Source of the DNA: an uncultured Clostridia bacterium
GTDB lineage: Bacteria; Bacillota; Clostridia; Oscillospirales; Acutalibacteraceae
Direction: 5' to 3'
DNA: 64,000 bases
Assembly (NCBI GenBank): GCA_945863885.1
Contig: CAMAZY010000002.1
Span: forward strand, 1 to 64,000
Under the pieces are notes generated by a model, which saw nothing but the letters and a program-made list of their open reading frames with translations, made no database searches and was not told where the DNA came from. Position 1 is the stretch's first letter; every line of letters begins with the position of its first letter. Shown piece by piece: positions 20,501 through 29,968 of the stretch. Both the position numbers and the translations under genes were made by a program.

Positions 20501-22858
20501 TCGGAAGGCGCAAATATTATCGTTAAAGACCTGAACGGTCTCCCGGCGGCAGGTGTCAATGTTTATACAACAGCCGGCGAGCTGATCGGAATTACCGACG
20601 CTGACGGAAAGGTATATACCGATAAATATGTCGGTGCTGTTCAGCAATTCCAGCTTTATGCTGAAAAAGACGGTCAGCTTTCCTTCATCGTGAAGGGACA
20701 GAGCTATCCTGCCGGCGGCAACGAAGATGGAACTCCGTCTTATGTTAAGCTGAATGCTTCCGAAAATCCTGAAACGACCCAAAGTATTTCCTGGATGGCA
20801 AGCCCTGTTGCAAGCAAGGATGCAGCTGTTGTATTCTACGCTGAAAAATCCGCTTATGATGAAAACGGTGAAAGCGCATTTGCCGTATTTAACGGTACAA
20901 GCAAGCTTGTCAGCATGGACAGCTCCGCAAACTATCTCACCAACTATGCCGTAAGACTCAACAGTGCTCTTGTTGACGGTCTTAAGGTCAATACGGAATA
21001 TGTTTATAAGGTCGGCGACGGTGAAAAGATGTCCGATCTCAAGACATTCAAGACAACCAAGACCGGTACCGCTACGAACTTCTTCGTTATCGGCGATACG
21101 CAGGCAACAGATACTACCAATACCGATAAGATCACACAACAGCTTGCTTCTTCCGGCGTTGACTACTCGTTCGGTATCCAGACCGGCGACGCAGTTGATA
21201 ACGGCGGCAACTACACCATGTGGTCAAATATTGCCAAAGTATTCAGCGGTGACTTCCTCGGCAGTCAGGATCTTGTTCAGGTTCTCGGCAACCATGAAAC
21301 CTATGGTGACGAGGATGCCTCCAATGCGGCGGCTTACTTCAATCTTCCCGGAACAAATGAGGACGGCTCTGCTCCGGCGTACTATTCGGTACAGTACGGC
21401 AATGTATATGTTGCGGTTATTAACTATGCGGGTGTTGACACCTACAAGGAAGCTGCTGAATGGCTGAAAGAAGACGCAGCGAACGCAACGGCAAACTGGA
21501 AGATTCTTACCATGCATCAGCCGGCGTACTTCACGAATCCGTCCGGTACCAATCCTGAAGTTCAGACGATCATTTCCCAAGCGGCCGACGCAGCCGGAAT
21601 TGATGTTGTATTCGCAGGACATGACCATTCGTATGCAAGAACCGAACCGCTTAAGGACGGAAAGGTTGACGCAGACGGCACGGTTTACTACATCTGCGGC
21701 TCGACCGGTGAAAAGTCATACGAAATTGTAAACAATGACGATCATCACTATGCGGCGCTTGAAAGTGAGTATAATGCCATTTATCTGACCGTTAAGGCGA
21801 CCGATACAACCCTTTCCATTGATACCCATGATTACACCGCAGGCGGTGATGATATTCTGATTGACACATATGAGATCAAAAAGGATATCAAGTGCACGGA
21901 AAGCGGCGCACACGATTATGAGTATGCCGACGGTTACCTTACCTGTAAGGTTTGCGGCTATTCCATGCCGGTTGGCACTTACACCGGATTTGCCGTTGAC
22001 GAAGCAACAGGCAGAACGATGTACTTCCTCGGCGGTAAGGCAACTACGGGCTGGTTCTCATTTATCAATGACTGCTACTATTTCGATGAAAACGGTCTTG
22101 CTGTTACCGGCACACAGACGATTGACGGAATTTCCGGCTATAAGTTCTCTAAGGACGGAAAGCAGATCGGTGCTGTTTTTGTAACCGATGAAAACGGTAT
22201 CACGAGAGCATATCGTGGCGGTACTTACCTCAAGGGCTGGTATCAGCAAAACGGCGATTGGTACTACTTCTCAAGAGCCAACGGCGAGATGCGTACCGGT
22301 GAGACGACGATTACTTACAGAACAAATCAGAAGCTTGATGTTGTTTTCTCTGAAGACGGAAGACTTCTTCGCGGTGGTTTCTATACCACGGAAGACGGAA
22401 CCATGTATTATTGGGGTCCCGATCTCGTCTCAGGCTGGTGGACAATTGACGGTGCGAAGTATTATTTCTCACCTGATGACTTCTATATGGCTACCGACAA
22501 TACGGAAATCGACGGCAAGATGTACGCTTTCGATATGAATGGTGTTCTGATGCATGAGGGTGAACACACCTGGAAGCAGTACTTCAATATTCTTGATGCC
22601 AACTGCACGGTTAACGGAAAGAGAATAGACGTTTGTGAAGAATGCGGCTCGATCAAGACCGTAGTGATTCCCGCACAGGGGCACATCGACCTTGACGGAG
22701 ACGGCAATTGCGATGTATGTAATTGCACCGTTGACTTCAATTCTACGTTGGACAATGTCCTTTACAACATCTTCAACCGTCTCATGAATTTCTATAATGC
22801 TATCATGAAAATCATTCGGAAGAATTATGAAATCATTTCATCTATCATTCCGAAATAA
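17573..22858 (+). CDS. Giant secreted exoprotein: phosphodiester glycosidase (NAGPA-like), Ig-like/CBM-like domains, purple acid phosphatase-like metallophosphoesterase, cell-wall-binding repeats
   Basis: 1,761 residues with a signal peptide (to about SVFA-MDF). Domains in order: NAGPA/DUF2233 (about 100-293; GTNGDYYNM, LNLDGGGSATF); Ig-like (about 300-480); a CBM-like beta-sandwich (about 490-705; LGCWVYIPEG, YLDNIQLVYG); Ig-like (about 705-820); a cohesin-like or other beta domain (about 822-956); a CNA-B-like domain (about 980-1055); an FN3-like purple acid phosphatase lead (about 1066-1165); and a metallophosphoesterase (about 1168-1425) with GDTQ, GDAVDNGG, GNHET, MHQP and GHDHSYAR, all metal ligands present. 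Glucan/choline-binding-type repeats (GW...YYF, about 1460-1660), an EF-like DLDGDGNCDVC motif and an amphipathic tail end it. Both enzymes act on phosphoesters, so a surface phospho-glycan or teichoic acid substrate is plausible (inference). ATG 17573 is chosen for its signal peptide. Confidence 0.85.
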   Translation: MKRKKITKIVACFIAAIMVFSSLPMSVFAMDFDTSKLASNTFMTSKTDYVVAPGVSETHFTLNDKSGASQQMGYALEVDLNNPSTSIVTSYKNYDATSWGLQTVRQQAAAAEKKLGVNVVAGTNGDYYNMQTGAPTGTFVMNNTLYSSNENWPYFAIRKDGKAEIGRRTTKAYAEANFKECIGGPVVLIEDGKITPDAAVTDLMPRCAVGIKADGSVVMLVVDGRQFPTSVGQSLRQVAETMLALGCVDALNLDGGGSATFVSQHEGSDALECRNSPSDGVERNVSTALLVTCSAKPTGVFDHATLSPNNEVYTPGSTVQFTAGGVDSAGAAVDLPADGKFALADSSFGTISDDGEFVSNGKIGEVVVNYISGGEVCGTVSIQIVVPDELYIPSSEVSLGFEETTDFDIVAKYKDRSVNMKAGDIIWSITDEGGNDLGETAGIFDGLTFTTLDGVTVNAIITATCAFDSSVNGTIKAIIGAMPVVQYDFEYTTDKAEAAANPDLEWIPSYNMPRFDRSIGTSSPQQAAEFYEQGYPVYCWPNAAITDQDSMKATVVSKEDGAPVRFGSHSLKIDYSYETYNGSANANNYLRVTAPDHYFEGSPTALGCWVYIPEGTADFVLYLNCSNKDWGLSYQSIGDCNWTGWKYCEFDLTNPSNAGAGPARAPFGFYQGCGVFWISYQTGGQKGDRTASTIYLDNIQLVYGANTDDIDNPIISSVRTDQNEIVDDETVLTSNVNTFRASYADVAGKYATGIDFSEVKMAIDGVDVTDKCYINEGDEEIYFYDARLADGKHNIEISVADKFGNTTTETRYFTVDGEDEGTRVYFTPEIAAPILGQPYTLAIKSNDIGNVASADVAVKILSNFTTYWDKFTVVPGDAYDLAAPATYDSAKTTINFKAVKKDASPLAEGDDIIAKIIFDIPTNVPEGLAVTYRIAKGKLALVTPNEDEKYVESFSGKITTECVSPYTLISDIMTVGSEGANIIVKDLNGLPAAGVNVYTTAGELIGITDADGKVYTDKYVGAVQQFQLYAEKDGQLSFIVKGQSYPAGGNEDGTPSYVKLNASENPETTQSISWMASPVASKDAAVVFYAEKSAYDENGESAFAVFNGTSKLVSMDSSANYLTNYAVRLNSALVDGLKVNTEYVYKVGDGEKMSDLKTFKTTKTGTATNFFVIGDTQATDTTNTDKITQQLASSGVDYSFGIQTGDAVDNGGNYTMWSNIAKVFSGDFLGSQDLVQVLGNHETYGDEDASNAAAYFNLPGTNEDGSAPAYYSVQYGNVYVAVINYAGVDTYKEAAEWLKEDAANATANWKILTMHQPAYFTNPSGTNPEVQTIISQAADAAGIDVVFAGHDHSYARTEPLKDGKVDADGTVYYICGSTGEKSYEIVNNDDHHYAALESEYNAIYLTVKATDTTLSIDTHDYTAGGDDILIDTYEIKKDIKCTESGAHDYEYADGYLTCKVCGYSMPVGTYTGFAVDEATGRTMYFLGGKATTGWFSFINDCYYFDENGLAVTGTQTIDGISGYKFSKDGKQIGAVFVTDENGITRAYRGGTYLKGWYQQNGDWYYFSRANGEMRTGETTITYRTNQKLDVVFSEDGRLLRGGFYTTEDGTMYYWGPDLVSGWWTIDGAKYYFSPDDFYMATDNTEIDGKMYAFDMNGVLMHEGEHTWKQYFNILDANCTVNGKRIDVCEECGSIKTVVIPAQGHIDLDGDGNCDVCNCTVDFNSTLDNVLYNIFNRLMNFYNAIMKIIRKNYEIISSIIPK

Positions 22859-22868
22859 GAATGAATCA

Positions 22869-22902
22869 GCGGCCTGTCCACTTCGGCAGGCCGCCTTTTT
22901 TG
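22869..22902 (+). terminator. Rho-independent terminator after the giant exoprotein gene
   Basis: GCGGCCTG pairs with CAGGCCGC (8 bp), followed by CTTTTTT. Confidence 0.9.
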
Positions 22903-22908
22903 CCTACA

Positions 22909-22955
22909 GACAAAAACCACCCGGAATACGATAAAATTCTGTATTCCGGGTGGTT
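22909..22955 (-). terminator. Terminator of the 6S-like RNA (minus strand)
   Basis: A perfect 15-bp inverted repeat (22915-22929 with 22941-22955; arm AACCACCCGGAATAC). Read on the minus strand it ends in GGTTTTTGTC, a proper U-tract. Confidence 0.8.
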
Positions 22956-22969
22956 GTCTTTCAAAATAA

Positions 22970-23167
22970 ATCCCCGCCGTGCCGGGATGACGATACTATA
23001 ACCTGCTCTAAGCAGGGTGGTGATAGCCCGTCGGTTTCACGCTCCCTTCGTCCTCATACGCGGTATACCCCGTAATCTCGGGAGGTCTGCAATCTGCCGA
23101 CGGAGCGTCTCTCCTTTAAAAAAAGGTGTTGGGTTATATTCGCCAAAGTGACCGAACACGGCAGGAT
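22970..23167 (-). ncRNA. ssrS: Probable 6S RNA (structured ncRNA of about 200 nt)
   Basis: This non-coding stretch folds on the minus strand into a rod with the 6S layout. The ends close by a 9-bp stem, CCTGCCGTG (23165-23157) with CACGGCGGG (22981-22973), extended inward by TATAACC/GGTTATA. A large central bubble follows, with a small hairpin on its 3' side (CCTGCTTAGAGCAGG, 23016-23002), which 6S RNAs typically have. A terminal stem starts with CCGTCGG/CCGACGG (23103-23097 with 23034-23028). A TATAAT box lies just upstream (23173-23168) and a strong terminator just downstream. 6S RNA binds housekeeping RNA polymerase. I recognise architecture, not sequence, so another structured RNA is possible. 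It has no SRP, tmRNA or RNase P signature motifs. Confidence 0.55.
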
Positions 23168-23194
23168 ATTATATTATTTCAAATAGAACTACGG

Positions 23195-23509
23195 TTATTC
23201 GTCCGCCTCGTCTTCTTTTTCATACTTTTCAATCAATCGGTCTTCGATGATGTTGCCGATTTCATTGAATTCATTTTCGTCTTCAATCTGAATCAGGTAA
23301 TTCTCTCCGTTTTCTTCGATAACCTTAAGAATCAGAACGTCTCCGTCGTCCTCAAGAATTTCCGCTTCGTCGTCGTAAACAGGAAGAAGGGCAACGTATT
23401 TATTTCCGTTATCGGTTTCGATGCGGTCAAGTTCTTCAAAAACGTGTTCTTTTCCGTCATCGTCAACAACCGTTACAATGTCGCCTCCTGTGAAAAATTC
23501 ATCGCTCAT
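23195..23509 (-). CDS. DUF1292 family protein
   Basis: A 104-residue acidic protein (MSDEFFTGGDIVTVVDDDGK...) of the small Firmicutes DUF1292 family, made of beta-strand-rich segments (YVALLPVYDDEAE, DGDVLILKVIEENG) and a charged Glu/Asp tail. The function is unknown; in Firmicutes it usually sits near mreB/ruvX/alanyl-tRNA synthetase genes, which are absent here. An in-frame ATG 42 bp upstream (MKGGFFQ) is an alternative start, and neither has a clear ribosome site. The 6S-like RNA lies 28 bp downstream on the same strand. Confidence 0.75.
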   Translation of the reverse strand: MSDEFFTGGDIVTVVDDDGKEHVFEELDRIETDNGNKYVALLPVYDDEAEILEDDGDVLILKVIEENGENYLIQIEDENEFNEIGNIIEDRLIEKYEKEDEADE

Positions 23510-23666
23510 AGTTTTGTCCGTTCGGCATTTTTGAAAAAAGCCGCCTTTCATAAAAAATGTTTTCTTTACTCTTATTTTATTATTTTACGCCGGCTTTGTC
23601 AATATAAATTTCAGTCGTGACGAATAGAAAAAAATTGTATTAAAAATGATAAATTTTGTAAAAGCA

Positions 23667-23695
23667 TGGTTTTTTTTGACAAAATATGGTATACT
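23667..23695 (+). promoter_or_regulatory. Extended -10 promoter for the kinase/V-ATPase I operon
   Basis: TATACT (23690-23695) preceded by TGG, 70 bp upstream of the kinase start. The -35 position 17 bp upstream is weak. A perfect TTGACA at 23676 is only 8 bp from the -10 and cannot be its partner. The GACAAAATATGGTA core is shared with the promoter at 9988. Confidence 0.5.
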
Positions 23696-23765
23696 TACAT
23701 GAAATAAGTAAGCAGAATTTGTGTTAACCTATAATATTCAATATATAAAATCCTGGAGTGGTAGT

Positions 23766-25139
23766 ATGCCTCAGTCCTTTGATCCGGTTTTTGATAACTG
23801 GTACACCGAAAAACAGTTGGGTTTCGGAACCGACGGTAAAGTTTATTCCATCATAAAAGAAAATCCTGACGGAACAAAGCGTCGCTCGATTCTGAAGATG
23901 ATCCGTATTTCTGACAACCGCAGCAGCGGGCGTGACTTTAACTCTGTTTCCGGCGATGACTTTACAAAAAGTCAGGACCTTGACGAAATCATTAAAAATA
24001 TAACCGATAATATCGATGTGATAAAAGAAACCGACGGTGGAAAGCATTTTGTCCGGTATGAACAGTGGGCCGTCAGAAAAACAAGCGACGGCAAGGGACG
24101 AATCATTTTGATACGGCTTGAGCTGATGCGCTCGCTCACAAGCCTTCTGAATGACTTTTCGTTCACGCTCGAAGAAACCTATAAGCTTGGAATCAGTGTC
24201 TGTAAGGCGCTCATTCAGTGCCGTAAATTCGGGTATATTTACCCGAATCTTAAACCCGAGAACATTCTTTTTGATCGAAGGGGTGTTTGTAAGCTCGGCG
24301 ATTTCGGCTCGTTCAGTTGCCTTGAGCCTTCCAAAACATCGGTTGCGTTTAAGCGTACTCAGTATTACATGGCTCCCGAATTTATCGAAAGCGGTAAAAT
24401 CAACTGTACGGCGGATACTTATTCTTTAGGCTTGGTTCTTTATTCTCTCGTCAACCGCGGAAGACTGCCGTTTGTCGAAAAATATCCGCAGGAGGTCACG
24501 GTCAACGGTCTTGACCGCTCAATGAAGCTGAGAATGGAAGGCAAGGAATTTGAAAAGCCGGCTCTTTGCAGCGATGAGCTTTTTAGAATTATTCTCAAGG
24601 CCTGTTCCCGTAATGAAAGCGACCGTTATCTGACGCCGAAGCAGATGCTTCGTGACCTGAAAGCGGCGGCGTCCGGTAAGCCCTTTGAAAAAGTTGAATA
24701 CGATGACGTTTATTCTGTCTCCGAGCCGCCGAAACTTCAACAAGAGGAAGAAAGCAAGCCGCAGACGGTTATGGAAGAAAATGCGCCGATTCGACAGGAA
24801 ACGCCGCAGGAGAAAAAAGAGCCTCCCGTTTCCCTTCGCAGCGAAATTCAGATTCCCGACGTGACGCCTTCCGATTATGTCAGTCAGAACCGGCCAAAGC
24901 GTAAAAAACGTCCGACCTACGAAAAGCTGCCCGATGTGAAATCGAAAAACAGGGCAAAGGTAGACGAGAAGAAACGGATTCTTGCTTTGATCGTTGCCAT
25001 TCTTTTTGTTCTTGCGCTTTTCTTTGTGTCCCTTATTTTGCGGTTCAGCGGTTCCGAACCTGAAACAACATCGGCTGTTGTTGCCGATATGATGCAGTAT
25101 CTGAGATGGGAAGAGGTGATTTTATGGCTGCCGATATGA
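23766..25139 (+). CDS. Membrane-anchored Ser/Thr protein kinase-like protein with degenerate HRD motif (putative pseudokinase)
   Basis: 457 residues. A Hanks-type fold is clear: Gly-loop LGFGTDGKVY (18-27), the VAIK-type Lys44 (SILKMI), KPEN (163-166), LGDFG (177-181) and MAPE. The catalytic loop, normally HRDxKxxN, reads YPNLKPEN (159-166), so the HRD aspartate is Asn161 and the His/Arg are lost. A proline/Glu-rich basic linker and one transmembrane helix (about 403-425) follow, with only about 32 residues beyond it, so there is no PASTA-type sensor. ATG 23766 follows a GGAGTGG site. The 3' end overlaps the first V-ATPase gene by 16 bp, so it is translationally linked to the pump. A regulatory scaffold for the ATPase is an inference. 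Residual kinase activity is not excluded. Confidence 0.8.
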   Translation: MPQSFDPVFDNWYTEKQLGFGTDGKVYSIIKENPDGTKRRSILKMIRISDNRSSGRDFNSVSGDDFTKSQDLDEIIKNITDNIDVIKETDGGKHFVRYEQWAVRKTSDGKGRIILIRLELMRSLTSLLNDFSFTLEETYKLGISVCKALIQCRKFGYIYPNLKPENILFDRRGVCKLGDFGSFSCLEPSKTSVAFKRTQYYMAPEFIESGKINCTADTYSLGLVLYSLVNRGRLPFVEKYPQEVTVNGLDRSMKLRMEGKEFEKPALCSDELFRIILKACSRNESDRYLTPKQMLRDLKAAASGKPFEKVEYDDVYSVSEPPKLQQEEESKPQTVMEENAPIRQETPQEKKEPPVSLRSEIQIPDVTPSDYVSQNRPKRKKRPTYEKLPDVKSKNRAKVDEKKRILALIVAILFVLALFFVSLILRFSGSEPETTSAVVADMMQYLRWEEVILWLPI

Positions 25140-25432
25140 TCAATACCGTACTGAAGGCTGAATCGGAAGCAAAAAAGCAGAAGCTTGCTGCTGAAAAGCA
25201 GGCGGCGGAAATACTTGAAGCCGCCAAAAAGAAAGCCGAAGAAATTGAATTTGTCACCTTGAAGCAGGCGGAAAATGAAGCTGTTCTGATTCTGAGTGAG
25301 GCTGAGCTTTCCTGCGAGGGAACGGTCACACAGGCTGAAAAGCTTGCAAAGCTTCGTGAAAGAAAGGTGATCAGTGAAACCGAAAAAAGATATGATGAAT
25401 GTATCAGGCTTGTATTAGACAGCTTAGTATAA
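25124..25432 (+). CDS. V-type ATPase I, peripheral stalk coiled-coil subunit (G/H type)
   Basis: 102 residues, almost entirely alpha-helical coiled coil rich in Ala, Glu and Lys (AEKQAAEILEAAKKKAEEIE). It is the usual first subunit of bacterial V/A-ATPase operons and pairs with subunit E to form the peripheral stalk. The start at 25124 (MAADMINTVL) follows AGAGGTGA and lies inside the end of the kinase gene. Identification rests on size, composition and position; the sequence is too low in complexity to name alone. Confidence 0.82.
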   Translation: MAADMINTVLKAESEAKKQKLAAEKQAAEILEAAKKKAEEIEFVTLKQAENEAVLILSEAELSCEGTVTQAEKLAKLRERKVISETEKRYDECIRLVLDSLV

Positions 25433-25493
25433 AATGCGTTCATCCGTTTTGATTTTCTTTTGCCGCCATGTCGGCAAAAAGGAGGTGTGAGTA

Positions 25494-27945
<2,452 letters not shown>

Positions 27946-27984
27946 TCATGAATACTTATTGATTTGGCAAAGGAGATGATGAAT

Positions 27985-28575
27985 GTGACGGGACTTGAAA
28001 AAATTATCGAAAAAATCGCCGAAGACAGTGCCGAAGAATGTAAAACGATTCTTTCCGAAGCGAAGGCGCAGGCGGATAAAATTGTTGCCGATGCAAGAAG
28101 CGAGGCACGCAAAAAGGCGAACGACATTACCGACAAAGCAAAGGCACAGGCGGATAACAAGCTTGCTGTCTCAAAGTCGGGAGCAGAATCCATCACAAGA
28201 AACCGCTATCTCTCCGTTAAAAATGCAGTGGTCAACGACATAATCTCCGCCGCTTACGAGGAAATCGAAAAAATGAGTGATGAAGATTACTTTGACCTGC
28301 TTTATAAAATCTGCTTAAAGAACGTTGAGACGGGTGAGTGCGTCATGCGGCTTAACGAGAAAGACTTAAAGCGTATGCCCCGTGACTTTGAAGACAGAAT
28401 CAACGGTGCGGTTTTCGAAAAGGCGGCCGTTCAGGTTTCCAGGAAGCCGTATGACATTGAAAACGGTTTTGTCCTGATTTATGATGATTTTGAAATCAAT
28501 TGTACGTTACGGACTGTTTTTGACAGTGAAATGGACAAGCTGAAGGATATATTAAGCCGGGAGCTGTTCAGCTGA
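27985..28575 (+). CDS. ntpE: V-type ATPase I, subunit E (peripheral stalk)
   Basis: 196 residues. The long N-terminal helix is rich in Ala, Lys and Glu (ILSEAKAQADKIVADARSEA), followed by a compact C-terminal domain (MRLNEKDLKRMP, ending KLKDILSRELFS) typical of V-ATPase E. The likely start is GTG at 27985 (MTGLEKIIEKI), 9 bases after AAAGGAG; ATG codons at 27976 and 27979 are too close to the ribosome site. It forms the stator stalk with the 102-residue G/H protein. Confidence 0.9.
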   Translation: MTGLEKIIEKIAEDSAEECKTILSEAKAQADKIVADARSEARKKANDITDKAKAQADNKLAVSKSGAESITRNRYLSVKNAVVNDIISAAYEEIEKMSDEDYFDLLYKICLKNVETGECVMRLNEKDLKRMPRDFEDRINGAVFEKAAVQVSRKPYDIENGFVLIYDDFEINCTLRTVFDSEMDKLKDILSRELFS

Positions 28576-28662
28576 GCGTGACTTGAATTTTCAGGAAAGG
28601 AAGCAGGAACGATACCGCAGGTAGGTTTCCCCGAATGCGATATTTTGTACTGCGTGGCGATT

Positions 28663-29634
28663 ATGATAAAAGATACCGATTACGCTTATGCAGACGCAAG
28701 GCTGAAAGCAAACGAAAATAAATTGCTGACAACTTCCGATATCGAAACGCTTGTTTCCTGCCGGAGCGTAAAGGACTGTTATGATTTTCTTGCCGCAAAG
28801 GGCTGGAAACTTGATGAAACCGTCGGTCTTACCGAGGCTTTGAAACAGCAGAATCAGGAGCTGTGGCAGCTTCTTACGGAATCCGTGCCGGATAAAAGCG
28901 TTCTGGACGTTCTTACCGTCTGCAATGATTATTTCAATGTTAAGGCCGCCTTGAAAGCCTCGTTCGTCGGGGCTGAGGCGGACAGACTGTTTGTCTATCC
29001 CACGTCGGTCGATCTTGAAATGCTTCAGACAAGCATAAAGCGACATGATTTTGACGCTTTGGGTGAAAGAATGGGAAACGCCGCACGGGAAGCATATCAG
29101 GCGGCATTGACTTCGGAAAGCGGCCAGGCGGCGGATATTATTATTGACCGTGCCGCTCTTGATGCGCTTTCGGCTCGCTCAAAAGAAAGCCAATGCGGCC
29201 TTGCCGAAGATATCGCAAGACTTCTTTGCACTTTCGCCGATATCAAGACGGCTTACCGCTCGGCAAGAACGGGGAAAAGTGCCTCTTTTCTTGAAAAAGC
29301 GGTTTCGGACGGCGGAGCGCTTGACCGGAAAACGCTGATTGAAAAGAGTGAAAAAGGCGAAAAAGAGCTTTTGGAATATCTGCAAAAAACCGATTATAAA
29401 AAGGCTGCATCTTTGCTTTCGAAAAGTACGGTCGAGTTTGAAAAATACTGTGACGACGCCGTTATAGAAGAAGCGAAGAAAGCAAAATACTGTTTCCTCG
29501 GCTTTGAGCCGGTTCTGGCCTTTTATTATGCCAAGCAGGCGGAGCTGAAATGCGTCCGGATTATCATCGGGGCAAAGCAGAACGGACTTTCCGAAGAGGC
29601 GGTAAGAGAAAGGGTGAGAGCCTTATATGGTTAA
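28663..29634 (+). CDS. ntpC: V-type ATPase I, subunit C (rotor-to-membrane connector)
   Basis: 323 residues, helical, of the V-ATPase C/d (V0D/AC39) family. It begins with DTDYAYADARLKANENKLL, the family N-terminal pattern, and continues with the repeated helical segments of that funnel-shaped protein that links the central stalk to the K ring. The start is unsure: no good ribosome site precedes the ATG at 28663, and GTG 28654 or TTG 28645 in the same frame are alternatives. The gap from subunit E is unusually long for this operon (about 87 bp). The gene overlaps subunit F by 8 bp. Confidence 0.88.
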   Translation: MIKDTDYAYADARLKANENKLLTTSDIETLVSCRSVKDCYDFLAAKGWKLDETVGLTEALKQQNQELWQLLTESVPDKSVLDVLTVCNDYFNVKAALKASFVGAEADRLFVYPTSVDLEMLQTSIKRHDFDALGERMGNAAREAYQAALTSESGQAADIIIDRAALDALSARSKESQCGLAEDIARLLCTFADIKTAYRSARTGKSASFLEKAVSDGGALDRKTLIEKSEKGEKELLEYLQKTDYKKAASLLSKSTVEFEKYCDDAVIEEAKKAKYCFLGFEPVLAFYYAKQAELKCVRIIIGAKQNGLSEEAVRERVRALYG

Positions 29635-29941
29635 AAAAATAGCGACCGTCGGCGACAGAGACAGCGTACAGGGCTTTGCTTCGATCGGGCTTGAGGTGTT
29701 TTTTGCCGATGAAAAGCAGGATGCGGAAAAGCTTTTGAAAAGGCTTGCGAAAGAGGAGTATGCGGTGATCTATATGACCGAAAAGCTGGCCTCGATGATA
29801 CCGCAGGAAATCGAAAAATATACCGAGGCTGTCACGCCTGCGATTATCCTGATTCCCGGAGTCAGCGGAAATACGGGTGACGGTATGAGAAATGTCAGCC
29901 GATTTGTTGAAAAGGCAGTCGGCTCGGATATTATAAACTGA
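29627..29941 (+). CDS. ntpG: V-type ATPase I, subunit F (central stalk)
   Basis: 104 residues with the F-subunit Rossmann-like fold: KIATVGDRDSVQGFASIGLEV at the N-terminus, a central AVIYMTEKLA strand and PAIILIPG. Binds subunit D in the rotor axle. The ATG overlaps the end of subunit C by 8 bp. Confidence 0.92.
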   Translation: MVKKIATVGDRDSVQGFASIGLEVFFADEKQDAEKLLKRLAKEEYAVIYMTEKLASMIPQEIEKYTEAVTPAIILIPGVSGNTGDGMRNVSRFVEKAVGSDIIN

Positions 29942-29968
29942 TTATTTTATCGAAAAAGGTGATAGATT

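Noticed and set aside
19478-21139. Long (553-codon) open frame on the minus strand inside the giant exoprotein gene
   Set aside because: It is fully antisense to a gene with clear domains, has no ribosome site, and its composition (many Cys, Ile, Asn in odd mixes) is that of a shadow frame.
22970-23167. SRP RNA, tmRNA or RNase P RNA as identity of the structured RNA
   Set aside because: No GGAAGGAAGCA-type SRP loop, no tRNA-like 3' end or tag frame, and no GAGGAAAGUCC/ACAGAA RNase P core.
23676-23681. Perfect TTGACA as -35 of the kinase operon promoter
   Set aside because: The only good -10 (TATACT at 23690) is 8 bp away, far too close; an extended -10 promoter is more likely.
25461-25476. 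TGCCG/CGGCA hairpin before V-ATPase I subunit I as a terminator
   Set aside because: The stem is only 5-6 bp and is followed by AAAAAGGAGG, the ribosome site, with no U-tract.
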